Program-made: the position numbers and the translations under genes
Notes under the pieces: model-generated
Told to the model about the DNA's origin: nothing
Databases searched by the model: none
The model's input: only the letters and a program-made list of their open reading frames with translations
Shown: in pieces, positions 52,130 through 61,490 of the stretch
Layout of the letters: each line of letters opens with the position of its first letter
Position numbering within the stretch: the stretch's first letter is position 1
Origin: Dyadobacter sp. SG02
GTDB lineage: Bacteria; Bacteroidota; Bacteroidia; Cytophagales; Spirosomataceae
NCBI RefSeq assembly: GCF_900109045.1
Contig: NZ_FNYL01000018.1
Location: 62,001 to 126,000, forward strand
DNA length: 64,000 bases
Direction: 5' to 3'

Positions 52130-54496
52130 TTAAAAGCCTTTTCTCTGCCTAATACCTGTTTCTTCATTGCTGCCATTGACCTGCTTGCGCTTTCCCCCTT
52201 TGCTAAATGTATAGGACACTTTAAGGAATACGGGGAGCATCGTCAGGTTGATCGTTTTCTTTATATCGCTTGTGAGAGTCTCTGACCGGATCTTCTCACC
52301 TTGATAGGTAAATATCTTTCCAAATGGTAAAGCGAACGTAATGCCTGTCCTGACCGCACTAGAAAAGGTCTTTTGAAGTGAGATGAAATACAAAGCATTA
52401 GCGAAGGCCATTTTCTGCATTTCCGTGGTTGGGCTGTTGTAGGTGAATTGGGCAGCGACTGCCAAACCATACGGCAAGGATGCGCTGGCAGACATTGCCA
52501 GTTCATAAGCCATTTTTTGCCGGTCTCCCAGGCCCTGGCTTATGGCAAAATTGTTTACTTGGGTGAATGCCCGGAACAGTTTCATGTAGCTTTGCAGCTG
52601 GATTGCTTTACCAACAGAAAATGTACCTGTGAACTGGCTGCCAATCTGTTGTATTGTGCCCAGGTTGAAAAGTTGAGTAATGAATTCTCCACTTTCAGTC
52701 AGGCGCGTCAGATCATTGATCGCCCCTTCCCTATTATTATAAAATGCCCTAAGGCTGATAAAGTTTTTGCCATATGAACGGCTGTATTCTATTCCCAGGT
52801 TAGTGACCTTTGCTGGCCTGAGGCCAGGATTGCCGCTTCGGTAAGTGTTGGGATCTTCCAACATTTGAAATGGATTGAGCTGATATAACCCCGGATACTC
52901 TAGCACTTTTTGGTAATTGGCTTTCAGGCTTACACCTTCCCGTAGTTGGTATTGGAAGGCCACATTAGGAAGAAAGGCAACAAATCTGAGGGCTTTGCTT
53001 CCGATTATACCAAACACTGCCTGTTCCAGCCTTAACGAAACTTCGGAAACGACTTTTTGTTTGGAAAATCTGACGCTCCCGTGCAACGCCTGGTTAGTTC
53101 CGCCATATCGAAAATTGCTTTGATTTTGGTCGGCAAAGCGGTTAGATTTCAGTTGAAAGCCAGTGGCCAACCTGAGGGATTTCGAAATGGGCAGGGCGTA
53201 ATCTGTCCTGAGGTTGAAAGTGTTCTGTACAGGCCTGACTAAATTGGCCTGTATTGAACCAGTAACCAGGTCTGTAAAAACACTCTGATTTTTTGCCCGC
53301 AGGTGATAGTAGCTCCCATCAACGGTAAGCTCACCCCTCTTGCGCTTTCCCAGGGCACTTTTATAAAATAGCGAATAGAAGCTCCCCAGGTTCCTGTCAG
53401 TATCTTCTTTGAGGTAGTCCCATTTGGTGGTCGAGCGTCCTTGGTAAAGCGCCCGTATATTGCCATCCAATTCCTGTGAGTAGGGATTAAAATTTCCATA
53501 CAGGGTAATCGAGTTCTGCTCATTGAATGTGTAGTCCAGGCCATAACTGAATCGATGCGACCAGTTCTTTTGCCTTTCGTTCCTGCTCGATGAAATGCTC
53601 GTTTTTTGGTCTGATATTGAACCTTCCCTTCGGCTTTGTTCAACAATATCGAAGTAGCCCAACGAGCCGCTATACGAGGCGAAAGCGTCTACCTTGCCCC
53701 TACCATAGCTAAGTCTGGCCGAGGGAAAGGTATAAATCTGTTTTTTAATGGTCGGGGTTTCCATATTTATGTTCCCTGACAGTCCGGCCCTGCGGTCACT
53801 TTTTAGGACTACGTTGATCACCCTGGATGCACCTGCATCGTAGCGGGCGGGGGGATTGGCCATTATTTCGATTTTATCGATATCTGACGCCGGAAGTTGA
53901 TTTAAATATTTCCCGTCACGCTCCATGCCGTTTACCAGAATAATCACCTTGGTGCTTCCTTCTAAACTAATATTTTGAGCCAGGTCGATACTGATACCCG
54001 GTAGTTGTTTGAGAAGGTCCACCCCACTGGCTGCAAGCTGTTGCATCCTGGCGCCAATCTGAAAAGTGGTTTTGGATACATCGGATTTTGCCTTTTCGCG
54101 CTCGCCGCGGACTGTCACCTGTTTTAAGCTTAATTGCGAATCCAGCAGCTGTATTGTATCCAAATCAAGTGCCTGTTGATTTGCAAGTTCAATTTCCACA
54201 GCTTTCCCGGTGTAGCTCAATGATGTGAACCGCAGCATGTACCTTCCCTTTACAATGCCGGCCAGCCCGAAACTTCCATCATCGCCGCTTTGGGTGCCAC
54301 TTAACAGCATAGAGTCTTTTATACTATACAAGCTTACATTGACAAATCGAGCGGGACCCCCACGGCCGCTTTCCATTAAAACCCCCTTCACAGAGCCTTT
54401 AGTATCTTGCTGAGCGATTGCGCCATGCACTGAAAGCAGCAAGGGTATGGTAGAAATGGCTGCTTGGAACACTCTTAGAAAAAAACACTTTTGCAC
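52130..54496 (-). CDS. TonB-dependent receptor-type outer-membrane protein
   Basis: 788 residues starting at ATG 54496. Signal peptide (FQAAISTIPLLLSVHGAIAQQ), then a CarboxypepD_reg-like domain (SVKGVLMESGRGGPARFVNV, LSGTQSGDDGSFGLAGI), a plug (LLKQLPGISIDLAQNISLEG, DKIEIMANPPARYDAGASR) and a large beta-barrel with many aromatic-ended strands (FASYSGSLGYFDIVEQ, YQLREGVSLKANYQKVLEY). This is the Bacteroidota outer-membrane receptor type that imports ligands. No SusD-type partner lies next to it, so the ligand is unknown. The LytTR gene 150 bases upstream may control it. Confidence 0.85.
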   Translation of the reverse strand: MQKCFFLRVFQAAISTIPLLLSVHGAIAQQDTKGSVKGVLMESGRGGPARFVNVSLYSIKDSMLLSGTQSGDDGSFGLAGIVKGRYMLRFTSLSYTGKAVEIELANQQALDLDTIQLLDSQLSLKQVTVRGEREKAKSDVSKTTFQIGARMQQLAASGVDLLKQLPGISIDLAQNISLEGSTKVIILVNGMERDGKYLNQLPASDIDKIEIMANPPARYDAGASRVINVVLKSDRRAGLSGNINMETPTIKKQIYTFPSARLSYGRGKVDAFASYSGSLGYFDIVEQSRREGSISDQKTSISSSRNERQKNWSHRFSYGLDYTFNEQNSITLYGNFNPYSQELDGNIRALYQGRSTTKWDYLKEDTDRNLGSFYSLFYKSALGKRKRGELTVDGSYYHLRAKNQSVFTDLVTGSIQANLVRPVQNTFNLRTDYALPISKSLRLATGFQLKSNRFADQNQSNFRYGGTNQALHGSVRFSKQKVVSEVSLRLEQAVFGIIGSKALRFVAFLPNVAFQYQLREGVSLKANYQKVLEYPGLYQLNPFQMLEDPNTYRSGNPGLRPAKVTNLGIEYSRSYGKNFISLRAFYNNREGAINDLTRLTESGEFITQLFNLGTIQQIGSQFTGTFSVGKAIQLQSYMKLFRAFTQVNNFAISQGLGDRQKMAYELAMSASASLPYGLAVAAQFTYNSPTTEMQKMAFANALYFISLQKTFSSAVRTGITFALPFGKIFTYQGEKIRSETLTSDIKKTINLTMLPVFLKVSYTFSKGGKRKQVNGSNEETGIRQRKGF

Positions 54497-54646
54497 CTTT
54501 TATCAGGAATTGATTGATAATCGGGCACAAAGTGAAGCAACCCCGGTTTGTAAGACAACCTTGTGGGATACTTGACGAAAATATGACGTCAATGCATGAC
54601 TATGCAGCCATTTTTGGGACGAATAGTAGCAATTTGGGACGAATGA

Positions 54647-55498
54647 CTAGCGCATGGCAGAATACAACCGATCGAATTTTTCCGCGTTGCTTCGGGAGAC
54701 CGGGATTTGCTCAGCAACCCCATCGAGCTGCAACCGGTAGCCGGATGAATTTCCGCTCCGCTTGTTGATTTTGTTGATATTGACAATGAACGCACGGTGG
54801 GTCCGGACGATGAACGGCAGGCCGTCGAGCATCTGCTCTACTTCACTGATAGAATTGCGTATGGTTTCTTTTCGGGTGAGTCCGTTTTGGGACAAATGAA
54901 AAACAATGTAATTTCCTTCCGATTCTATATAGATCAAATCGGACAGATGAAGTGTAAATGCTTCGCCTTTAAGACGGGATTTGATCTGGATAATTTCCTT
55001 GTTGGGATCCTGGATGAGGGTGGCAGGTAGATTTGTGGTATCCAAGTACCTCAGATTGATCAACGTCAAGATCCCATACAAGATCGCGCACGTCAGGAAT
55101 ACAATCTTGCAGGAGTCGATAAATGTAGCAAGGTTCAACCGGTTAGACGGACCCTGTACCAAGAAGCCAAACGCGAAGATAAAAATGCCCAGCCCTGTCA
55201 GGATCAGTAGAATCGCAGCAAGCTCCTTTCGGATGCTCCATTGCTCCTGAATCGAAAAAAACTTAATTTTTCTCAGAGCTAAAACTAAAAAAATATGTAA
55301 CGGTACCATCGCCAATGCATAAAGCGACATTGTGGCCTCGAAGCTCATTTGACCGCTCCCGGTCAGATTAAATGGCTTGTAAATAATCAAAAAAAGCAGA
55401 CTGTAAAAGGCCAGCAAGACCGAGCCAATCACCGGTTTTTGGATCAGGTAGTTTTGTGGATATTTTTTATTTATCCAATCGGCATATTTTATTGTCAT
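54647..55498 (-). CDS. LytTR-type membrane-bound regulator
   Basis: 283 residues starting at ATG 55498. The N-terminal half has four membrane helices (GSVLLAFYSLLFLIIY, MSLYALAMVPLHIFLVLAL, LAAILLILTGLGIFIFAFG, IVFLTCAILYGILTLI). The C-terminal 110 residues are the LytTR DNA-binding domain (FTLHLSDLIYIESEGNYIVF, PFIVRTHRAFIVNINKI, QIPVSRSNAEKF). There is no receiver domain, so it is a membrane-anchored, one-component regulator. It lies 150 bases upstream of the TonB-type gene. Confidence 0.9.
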   Translation of the reverse strand: MTIKYADWINKKYPQNYLIQKPVIGSVLLAFYSLLFLIIYKPFNLTGSGQMSFEATMSLYALAMVPLHIFLVLALRKIKFFSIQEQWSIRKELAAILLILTGLGIFIFAFGFLVQGPSNRLNLATFIDSCKIVFLTCAILYGILTLINLRYLDTTNLPATLIQDPNKEIIQIKSRLKGEAFTLHLSDLIYIESEGNYIVFHLSQNGLTRKETIRNSISEVEQMLDGLPFIVRTHRAFIVNINKINKRSGNSSGYRLQLDGVAEQIPVSRSNAEKFDRLYSAMR

Positions 55499-55766
55499 TT
55501 CCCGAAAACAGCTTCAAGTGTAACCAGCTGCAAAGATATTGACTGCGGGCTACCATCAAATCAGGTTTTTTAACGTAAAATTGAAAATGAAGTGAACCAG
55601 TTGAGTCGGTAATTTGACTTCCTGATTTCGTGGCAGATTAACCAGCAGCGGATTATCGCTCAAAGTGAGTTAAATAAGGTTCAATCAAAATTTTAAACTG
55701 GCCCATTAGGTCCGTTTAGATATACCCTTAATTTCCCAATTGTTGTGGTTAATGACCTTGCAATCT

Positions 55767-56162
55767 TCATTCTAAGAGGGAGGTATTTAATATTTGGGTG
55801 GTAGTCCCTCGCTTAATCTGGGTCCTAAACTGCTTTGGCGTCAGACCCACCACTCGCTTATACCATTTTGTAAACTGGGAGGGCTCAAAGTCCAGAAGGA
55901 ACGCAATGTCTTGAATTGGATTGCTCAGATTGGCCACAAGCTTACGGGCAACCCTGGCAATCTCTAACTGTAAGATGCCACAAGCCGATATTCCCGTATG
56001 ATTTTTGATTGTATTACTTAAATGGATAGGGTGAATACACAACTGCTCGGCAAAGTCATCTATATCCCACATGCGTTCAATCTTCCTATCAAGCAAATCA
56101 TTTAAATGTTGCCTGACGAGTTGACGATACAGATGACTTATCTCCGCTGGTCTGTTGAGCAT
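55767..56162 (-). CDS. AraC-family protein, C-terminal HTH only, 131 aa
   Basis: ATG 56162. The two-HTH AraC DNA-binding domain is complete: DIDDFAEQLCIHPIHLSNTI and NPIQDIAFLLDFEPSQFTKW, then YKRVVGLTPKQFRTQ. There is no N-terminal sensing domain. Stand-alone AraC HTH proteins exist, but it could also be the surviving end of a longer gene. A decayed copy of its C-terminus is at 51342. Confidence 0.75.
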   Translation of the reverse strand: MLNRPAEISHLYRQLVRQHLNDLLDRKIERMWDIDDFAEQLCIHPIHLSNTIKNHTGISACGILQLEIARVARKLVANLSNPIQDIAFLLDFEPSQFTKWYKRVVGLTPKQFRTQIKRGTTTQILNTSLLE

Positions 56163-56448
56163 AGGTATTTTCTGGCTGCTAATCAGTCTTCGAATCAGGA
56201 AAAACCGACTTTCAGTTTCGTCGGGTAACGGATTTTCTATCTGATTTGTTCAGGTATCTTCTTTGTGAAATGAAAGAAAGTTTGGCAGACATAATCAATC
56301 GTTGGGCAATCCATTAAGACTACAATCTTCATAAATCCACATTTTTATCCATTTATTTGTACTAATCGTCCATTTATTGCAATCGGGTCACCAGGTAGTT
56401 TTGAACATTTAACAGCTGCCCATTTTCATTTGGCTTTCTGCCTTATTC

Positions 56449-57447
56449 ATGAACCTAATTGCTTGCACTCCCTGGGGAGGTATTGAGAGCCGACCGGTAT
56501 ATTTGTTCCGCCTGACCAACAGTAGCGGGGCATTTGTAGAACTTACTAATTTTGGCGCGGCCCTTGTGTCGGCACACGTGCCCGACCGCTACGGCCGTTT
56601 GGGCAATGTGGTACTGGGTTACGAAAATCTGCAAGGCTACCTGACAGACCCCAATTATATGGGGGTTACGATCGGCAGGTTTGCCAACCGTATCGGCTGC
56701 GCAGCATTTGAGCTGGATGGAAGACGTTACCTTCTTGAGGCTAACGACGGAGCTAACACCAACCACGGAGGTCCCCAAGGTTTTCATCGACAAGTATTCA
56801 ACCATGAAATCGGTGAGAATTACATCGCCTTCCATTACACTAGCCCGGATGGAGAGGGCGGTTTTCCCGGCACGCTAGAACTTAGGGTCCGCTATGAATG
56901 GACCGAAGACAACGCATTGATCATCGGCTACCAGGCGACCACCGACTTACCAACAATTGCCAATTTCACAAACCATGCCTACTTTAATTTGTCAGCAGAA
57001 AAAAGCGTAATTGACGGCCATAAGCTTCAAATTTTTGCCCAAAACATTGTTGAAGCCGGCGCCGATCATGTTCCGACCGGCCTTATCAAACCAGCAGGCG
57101 CCTTTGCTTTTGGCGGAAATGACATTGGTCAAAAAATTAGGCAAGAAAACGGCAAGAAGACGGGGATAAATATTTGCTATATTTTGGATAAACAGGCAGA
57201 TAATCTATCCGAGGCCTGCAAGCTTTCCGACCCTAAATCGGGCCGTTCGCTTATAATGCGTACTACCTATCCAGCCATCATTGCCTATACCGGTGAGTAC
57301 ATTGCCGGCCAAATACACCAGCCTTTTGAAGGCCTCTGTCTGGAATGCCAGTATTTTCCTGACAGTCCCAATCATCCGGTATTTCCCAGCGCGACACTAC
57401 GCCCGGGTGAGTTATATGACCATTTGATCGAACTTTATTTTAGCTAA
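56449..57447 (+). CDS. galM: Aldose 1-epimerase (galactose mutarotase)
   Basis: 332 residues starting at ATG 56449. N-terminal SSGAFVELTNFGAALVSAHV and RFANRIGCAAFELDGRRY; the active-site His pair in NHGGPQGFHRQ and FTNHAYFNL; the catalytic Glu in CLECQYFPDSPNHP. GalM interconverts alpha- and beta-galactose (or glucose) in the cytoplasm, feeding GalK. It is the first gene of a two-gene plus-strand operon with the GH97 gene, 23 bases apart. The galK-galT genes are on the opposite strand downstream. Confidence 0.9.
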   Translation: MNLIACTPWGGIESRPVYLFRLTNSSGAFVELTNFGAALVSAHVPDRYGRLGNVVLGYENLQGYLTDPNYMGVTIGRFANRIGCAAFELDGRRYLLEANDGANTNHGGPQGFHRQVFNHEIGENYIAFHYTSPDGEGGFPGTLELRVRYEWTEDNALIIGYQATTDLPTIANFTNHAYFNLSAEKSVIDGHKLQIFAQNIVEAGADHVPTGLIKPAGAFAFGGNDIGQKIRQENGKKTGINICYILDKQADNLSEACKLSDPKSGRSLIMRTTYPAIIAYTGEYIAGQIHQPFEGLCLECQYFPDSPNHPVFPSATLRPGELYDHLIELYFS

Positions 57448-57469
57448 ACCTTATCAGAAGCCCAATCTC

Positions 57470-59437
57470 ATGCGAATCAGAATCACACTCGCTGCCCTGC
57501 TGTTGATGGCCACGCAGGCCTGGTCACAGACCGCATTGAAAAAGCTAACCATCGGATCCCCAGGCAAGAAACTGAAAATCGATATCAACGTACAGGATAG
57601 CGTGACTTACGCAGTGACGCTGAATGGTAAACCGGTGCTGATGCCTTCGGCAATTTCAATGGACTTTGGGCATGTGATTGCCGGGAGAAATGCCATCGTA
57701 AGCAACCAGCAGAAAAACAATGTCCGGGAGCAAATTACGCCGCCATACGGCCAGTTTACTACGTTGCGAAATGATTATAATGAATTGAAAATCAATTTTA
57801 AACAAGGTTATTCAATCATTTTCAGAGCTTATGATGAGGGCGTCGCCTACCGTTTTTCGACCCAGTTCAGTCAGCGTGTAAAGGTGATTTCCGAGCAGGC
57901 CACGTTTAGGCTGGCGGGAAACCCTGAGGTTGTTTTTCCGGAATCGGATGTGTACACCTCCTGGGAGGTGCCGTATGTGAAGTATAAAAACGTATCGAGT
58001 ATTGCCGAAGGCAAGAAAGCTATTTCGCCGGCATTATTCAGCCAGCCGGATGGTGCCAAAATTGTGGTTGCAGAGTCAGACCTACTGGATTATCCGGGAA
58101 TGTACCTTCAAAAAAGCGCGGGGACGATCCGGGGAAACTGGGCTGCTTACCCAGCCAAAACCGAGTTGGGAAGCTGGGGGAATTTTGTGTCCGTGGTAAA
58201 GGAAAGAAAGGGGTACTTGGCAGAAACCGAAGGTACACGAGACTATCCGTGGCGCGTAGCGATCGTAACAGAACGGGAAAAAGACTTGCTGGCGAATCAA
58301 TTGATTTACAAGCTGGCTACACCGGCGGCCATTCAGGATATGTCCTGGATCAAACCTGGGAAAGCGTCCTGGGAATGGTGGCACGACGCGATGCTACCCG
58401 GCTCAGAGACGCCTTCGGGCATGAAAAACCGCAGTACAGCACTGTATAAGCGTTACATTGATTTCGCAGCAGACAGCCGTCTGGAATATCTGATGATTGA
58501 CGCGGGCTGGTCTGACGTATATGACCTCAGGAAGGTCAAACCAGAAACGGACGTATTCGAGCTGGCACGGTATGCGAAAGCCAAAAATGTGAATATTTTC
58601 CTGTGGTGCGTGGCTACAACCTTACTCAGCGACCTTGAAGGCAACCTTGACTTCATCCATTCCACTGGCGCAGTGGGTATTAAGGTTGATTTTTTCGACC
58701 GTGACGATCAGCTTGCCATTCAATGGTTTGAAAAGATCGCCAAAGCCGCCGCCGAGCGACATTTGATGGTCGATTTCCACGGCTGTCCCAAGCCGACCGG
58801 ACTGGAAAGAAAATATCCCAACATTGTAAACTACGAAGCTGTGCGCGGCGCGGAATGTTCCAAGTGGGACCTGACGGCAAATCCCGATCAACATTTGCTC
58901 ACAACCTTCATCCGCATGCTCGCAGGTCCGCTCGACTACACGCCTGGTTCAATGCGTAACGCAACCAAGGCAACTTTCAAACCTGTCGATCCGGGGTTGC
59001 CGTCTACGCAGGGCACACGCTGCCACGAGCTTGCGATGTTTGTGATCTTCAACCAGCCACTGGCGATGCTCTGTGACTCGCCGATGGAATACATAAAGTA
59101 TCCGGATATCATGCAGTTTCTTTCTGCTGTTCCAACGACATTCGAGCAAACCATTGCGCTCGATGGAAAAGTCGGTGAATATGCATTGATGGCTAAAAAG
59201 AAAGACGGAGCCTGGTATATCGGCGCGATGAACAACTGGGAATCCCGTTCCGTTGAGCTGGACTTTTCATTTCTGCCTGATGGCAAGTCATATGATATGA
59301 CCCTGTATATTGATGCCGACGACTCGGGAACAGAAGCCTCACACTATGCCGTCAAAACCATGAAAGTGTCCCGCAAAACACATCTGAAACTATATCTTGC
59401 CAAAGGCGGTGGAGCCGTAGCGATGCTGCGCCGTTGA
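57470..59437 (+). CDS. Glycoside hydrolase family 97 enzyme, exported
   Basis: 655 residues starting at ATG 57470, with the signal peptide IRITLAALLLMATQAWSQ. GH97 N-domain (LKKLTIGSPGKKLKIDINV), the TIM-barrel part (SWEWWHDAMLPGSETPSG, LMIDAGWSDVYD, GAVGIKVDFFDRDDQ, HGCPKPTGLERKYPNIVNY, EAVRGAE) and a C-terminal beta-domain (LYIDADDSGTEA). GH97 has inverting alpha-glucosidases (SusB type) and retaining alpha-galactosidases; the Asp in IKVDFF fits the nucleophile place of the retaining type, and the galactose neighbours fit alpha-galactosidase. Substrate is inference. It should act in the periplasm. Confidence 0.88.
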   Translation: MRIRITLAALLLMATQAWSQTALKKLTIGSPGKKLKIDINVQDSVTYAVTLNGKPVLMPSAISMDFGHVIAGRNAIVSNQQKNNVREQITPPYGQFTTLRNDYNELKINFKQGYSIIFRAYDEGVAYRFSTQFSQRVKVISEQATFRLAGNPEVVFPESDVYTSWEVPYVKYKNVSSIAEGKKAISPALFSQPDGAKIVVAESDLLDYPGMYLQKSAGTIRGNWAAYPAKTELGSWGNFVSVVKERKGYLAETEGTRDYPWRVAIVTEREKDLLANQLIYKLATPAAIQDMSWIKPGKASWEWWHDAMLPGSETPSGMKNRSTALYKRYIDFAADSRLEYLMIDAGWSDVYDLRKVKPETDVFELARYAKAKNVNIFLWCVATTLLSDLEGNLDFIHSTGAVGIKVDFFDRDDQLAIQWFEKIAKAAAERHLMVDFHGCPKPTGLERKYPNIVNYEAVRGAECSKWDLTANPDQHLLTTFIRMLAGPLDYTPGSMRNATKATFKPVDPGLPSTQGTRCHELAMFVIFNQPLAMLCDSPMEYIKYPDIMQFLSAVPTTFEQTIALDGKVGEYALMAKKKDGAWYIGAMNNWESRSVELDFSFLPDGKSYDMTLYIDADDSGTEASHYAVKTMKVSRKTHLKLYLAKGGGAVAMLRR

Positions 59438-59475
59438 TGCCGGAGTTGGGTTGTATTTGCACTGAATACCAAAAC

Positions 59476-59512
59476 ATCTGACCATGAATTTTGAAAAAGA
59501 TGCTGGTCAGAT
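59476..59512. terminator. 9-bp hairpin between convergent genes
   Basis: ATCTGACCA (59476-59484) and TGGTCAGAT (59504-59512) are exact reverse complements with 19 bases between. It lies after the GH97 stop and overlaps the end of the convergent AraC gene. It may stop transcription from both sides. Confidence 0.55.
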
Positions 59513-60430
59513 ATTCATAACATTCCTTTTTCGATAGGCTGTCGGCGGAATTTCCATGAGCTTTGAAAACATCCTCGAAAAGTAATATTGGTCATCTATG
59601 CCAAGCGAATTTGCAATTTCTTTTATTGTCATCCTGGTAAAACTCAGATATTGACAGGCTTTTTGAACTTTTAAATGGTTGAAATATTCTATGGGTGCGT
59701 GCCCGGTTTTGGTGCGGAATAAGAGTGAAAAATGCGAGACAGATAGTTTTGCGAAGGAAGCAAATTCGTTGAGACTGATCATTTCGCTGATGCGTCTCTG
59801 CATTAGTTCAATAGTTAGGGCGATGACATGATTTTCATAAGCTTTGTCCATGTTGTTGAACTTGTCTTCATAGAGAAGTGAAGACAGAAAATGCGAGAAG
59901 GTCATGTTCACATATCTGAGGGTATCAGCACTATAACCTTTTTCGAGATTTGTATAAATCTCTTCGAAAAGCTTGATCCTGTTGGCATCATATGCAAGTA
60001 TGGGCTTATAATTCTTGACATTATCCAGAATCAGGTCCACAATATAGGCAGATGTCTCACCCTTGAAATGGATCCAGTAAATGGTCCACGGATCGTTTGT
60101 ATTTGAACCGTACCGGTGTGGTTTGTCGGAAGGAATGGTGATAAACTGGGAGGGGCGTACATCGATTTTCTTGTTATCTATTTCTACCCATCCGTGACCA
60201 TTGACACAGTATATAATAATATGTTGACTAATACCCTGCGGCCGCTCGACGTAATGGTACTGGGCTGTGGGATAATAGCCGATATCTGTGATAAAGATTT
60301 GCCTGGTGATCGGGTCTTCAACCAGGAATTCATTTTGGATCTTTAAAGGTAGTACGATCAGCCGTTGGCCTTTAAACCCCTCGCTCTTTCTTGTCGCTTT
60401 TTTCATTGGCGATTTGTATTGGGATTCCAT
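59507..60430 (-). CDS. AraC-family regulator of the galactose cluster
   Basis: Starts at ATG 60430, just after the galT stop (60432), giving about 307 residues. An AraC-type cupin domain (YHYVERPQGISQHIIIY, WVEIDNKKIDVRPSQFITIP) and the double HTH (ISLNEFASFAKLSVSHFSLL and TIKEIANSLGIDDQYYFSRM, then PPTAYRKRNV). A frame further upstream to 60511 runs inside galT and is a shadow. It is the last gene of the galK-MFS-galT operon, so likely controls the cluster in response to galactose or an oligosaccharide. Confidence 0.88.
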   Translation of the reverse strand: MESQYKSPMKKATRKSEGFKGQRLIVLPLKIQNEFLVEDPITRQIFITDIGYYPTAQYHYVERPQGISQHIIIYCVNGHGWVEIDNKKIDVRPSQFITIPSDKPHRYGSNTNDPWTIYWIHFKGETSAYIVDLILDNVKNYKPILAYDANRIKLFEEIYTNLEKGYSADTLRYVNMTFSHFLSSLLYEDKFNNMDKAYENHVIALTIELMQRRISEMISLNEFASFAKLSVSHFSLLFRTKTGHAPIEYFNHLKVQKACQYLSFTRMTIKEIANSLGIDDQYYFSRMFSKLMEIPPTAYRKRNVMNI

Positions 60431-60431
60431 G

Positions 60432-61490
60432 TTAGTCCCATTTGGCAAATGATTCGAAGGAGCCAACCAAAGCGCGCAGGCGCTCGGCGCTAACCTCGGG
60501 TGTAATGTCACGCTGCGGGTTACCCATCAGCTCATAGCCGACCATGAACTTTTTCACGGTGGCAGAACGCAGCAGTGGGGGGTAGTAATGCATGTGAAAA
60601 TGCCACCCGTTGTACTGCTTTCCATCCGTGGGAGTTTGATGGATGCCCGAGGAGTAAGGGAAAGAAACGCCGAAGAGCTGGTCATAAGCGGCGGTCACGG
60701 TTTTGGTAATTTCCGCGAAAGCGTCGCATTCGGCAGCGTTCATTTCAAGGATACTGCCGAAATGCCTTTTGCTGACCACCATCGTTTCAAATGGCCAGAT
60801 AGCCCAAAACGGTACGAGTAGGGCAAAATGTCTGTTTTCGGCTACTAAGCGCTTTCCTTCTTTCAATTCAATTTCCAGGTAGTCCGAAAGCAAACTGCGG
60901 CCAGATTTGGCAAAATGTGCCTCCTGCATAATTGTTTCTTTCGCCGGCTCGACCGGCACAGCGCTCTGGGCCCAGATTTGCCCGTGCGGGTGCGGATTGC
61001 TGCATCCCATCATCGCGCCTTTATTTTCGAAGATCTGCACATAGTTGATGAAATCCAGGCCACCTAGTGCCGCATATTCTTTGCGCCAAACATCAACGAC
61101 CTTTCGGATGTCAGCCACTTCCATATCGGCCAGTGTCAGATCGTGACGTGGAGAAAAGCAAATTACTTTGCAAATGCCCCGCTCGGCTTGGGCCAAAAGC
61201 AACCCACCATCTTCATAGCTACCTTCGGGTACCGCCTGGTTTAATGCGCCGAAATCATTTTCAAATACATATGTGTAAGCATAATCAGGATTAATAACAC
61301 CGTTGGATCGCGCATTACCACGGCAGAGATAACATTCCGGGTCGTGGGGGAGCGATACGGGGCGCTGAAGCGTTTCCTGCTGCCCCTGCCAGGGCCGCAG
61401 GGCGCGGTGGGGCGATACCAGGATCCAGTCGCCGGTGAGTGGATTGTACCGCCGGTGCGGATGTTGGGTCAAATCGAATGTATTCATCAT
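60432..61490 (-). CDS. galT: UDP-glucose-hexose-1-phosphate uridylyltransferase
   Basis: 352 residues starting at ATG 61490 (a second ATG follows at once). The zinc-site and catalytic motifs are seen: CYLCRGNARSNG, NPHPHGQIWAQ with the catalytic His (HPHxQ), and IHQTPTDGKQYNGWHFHMHY. It swaps UMP between UDP-glucose and galactose-1-phosphate in the Leloir pathway. Its start overlaps the sugar transporter stop by one base, and it is followed directly by the AraC gene. Confidence 0.93.
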   Translation of the reverse strand: MMNTFDLTQHPHRRYNPLTGDWILVSPHRALRPWQGQQETLQRPVSLPHDPECYLCRGNARSNGVINPDYAYTYVFENDFGALNQAVPEGSYEDGGLLLAQAERGICKVICFSPRHDLTLADMEVADIRKVVDVWRKEYAALGGLDFINYVQIFENKGAMMGCSNPHPHGQIWAQSAVPVEPAKETIMQEAHFAKSGRSLLSDYLEIELKEGKRLVAENRHFALLVPFWAIWPFETMVVSKRHFGSILEMNAAECDAFAEITKTVTAAYDQLFGVSFPYSSGIHQTPTDGKQYNGWHFHMHYYPPLLRSATVKKFMVGYELMGNPQRDITPEVSAERLRALVGSFESFAKWD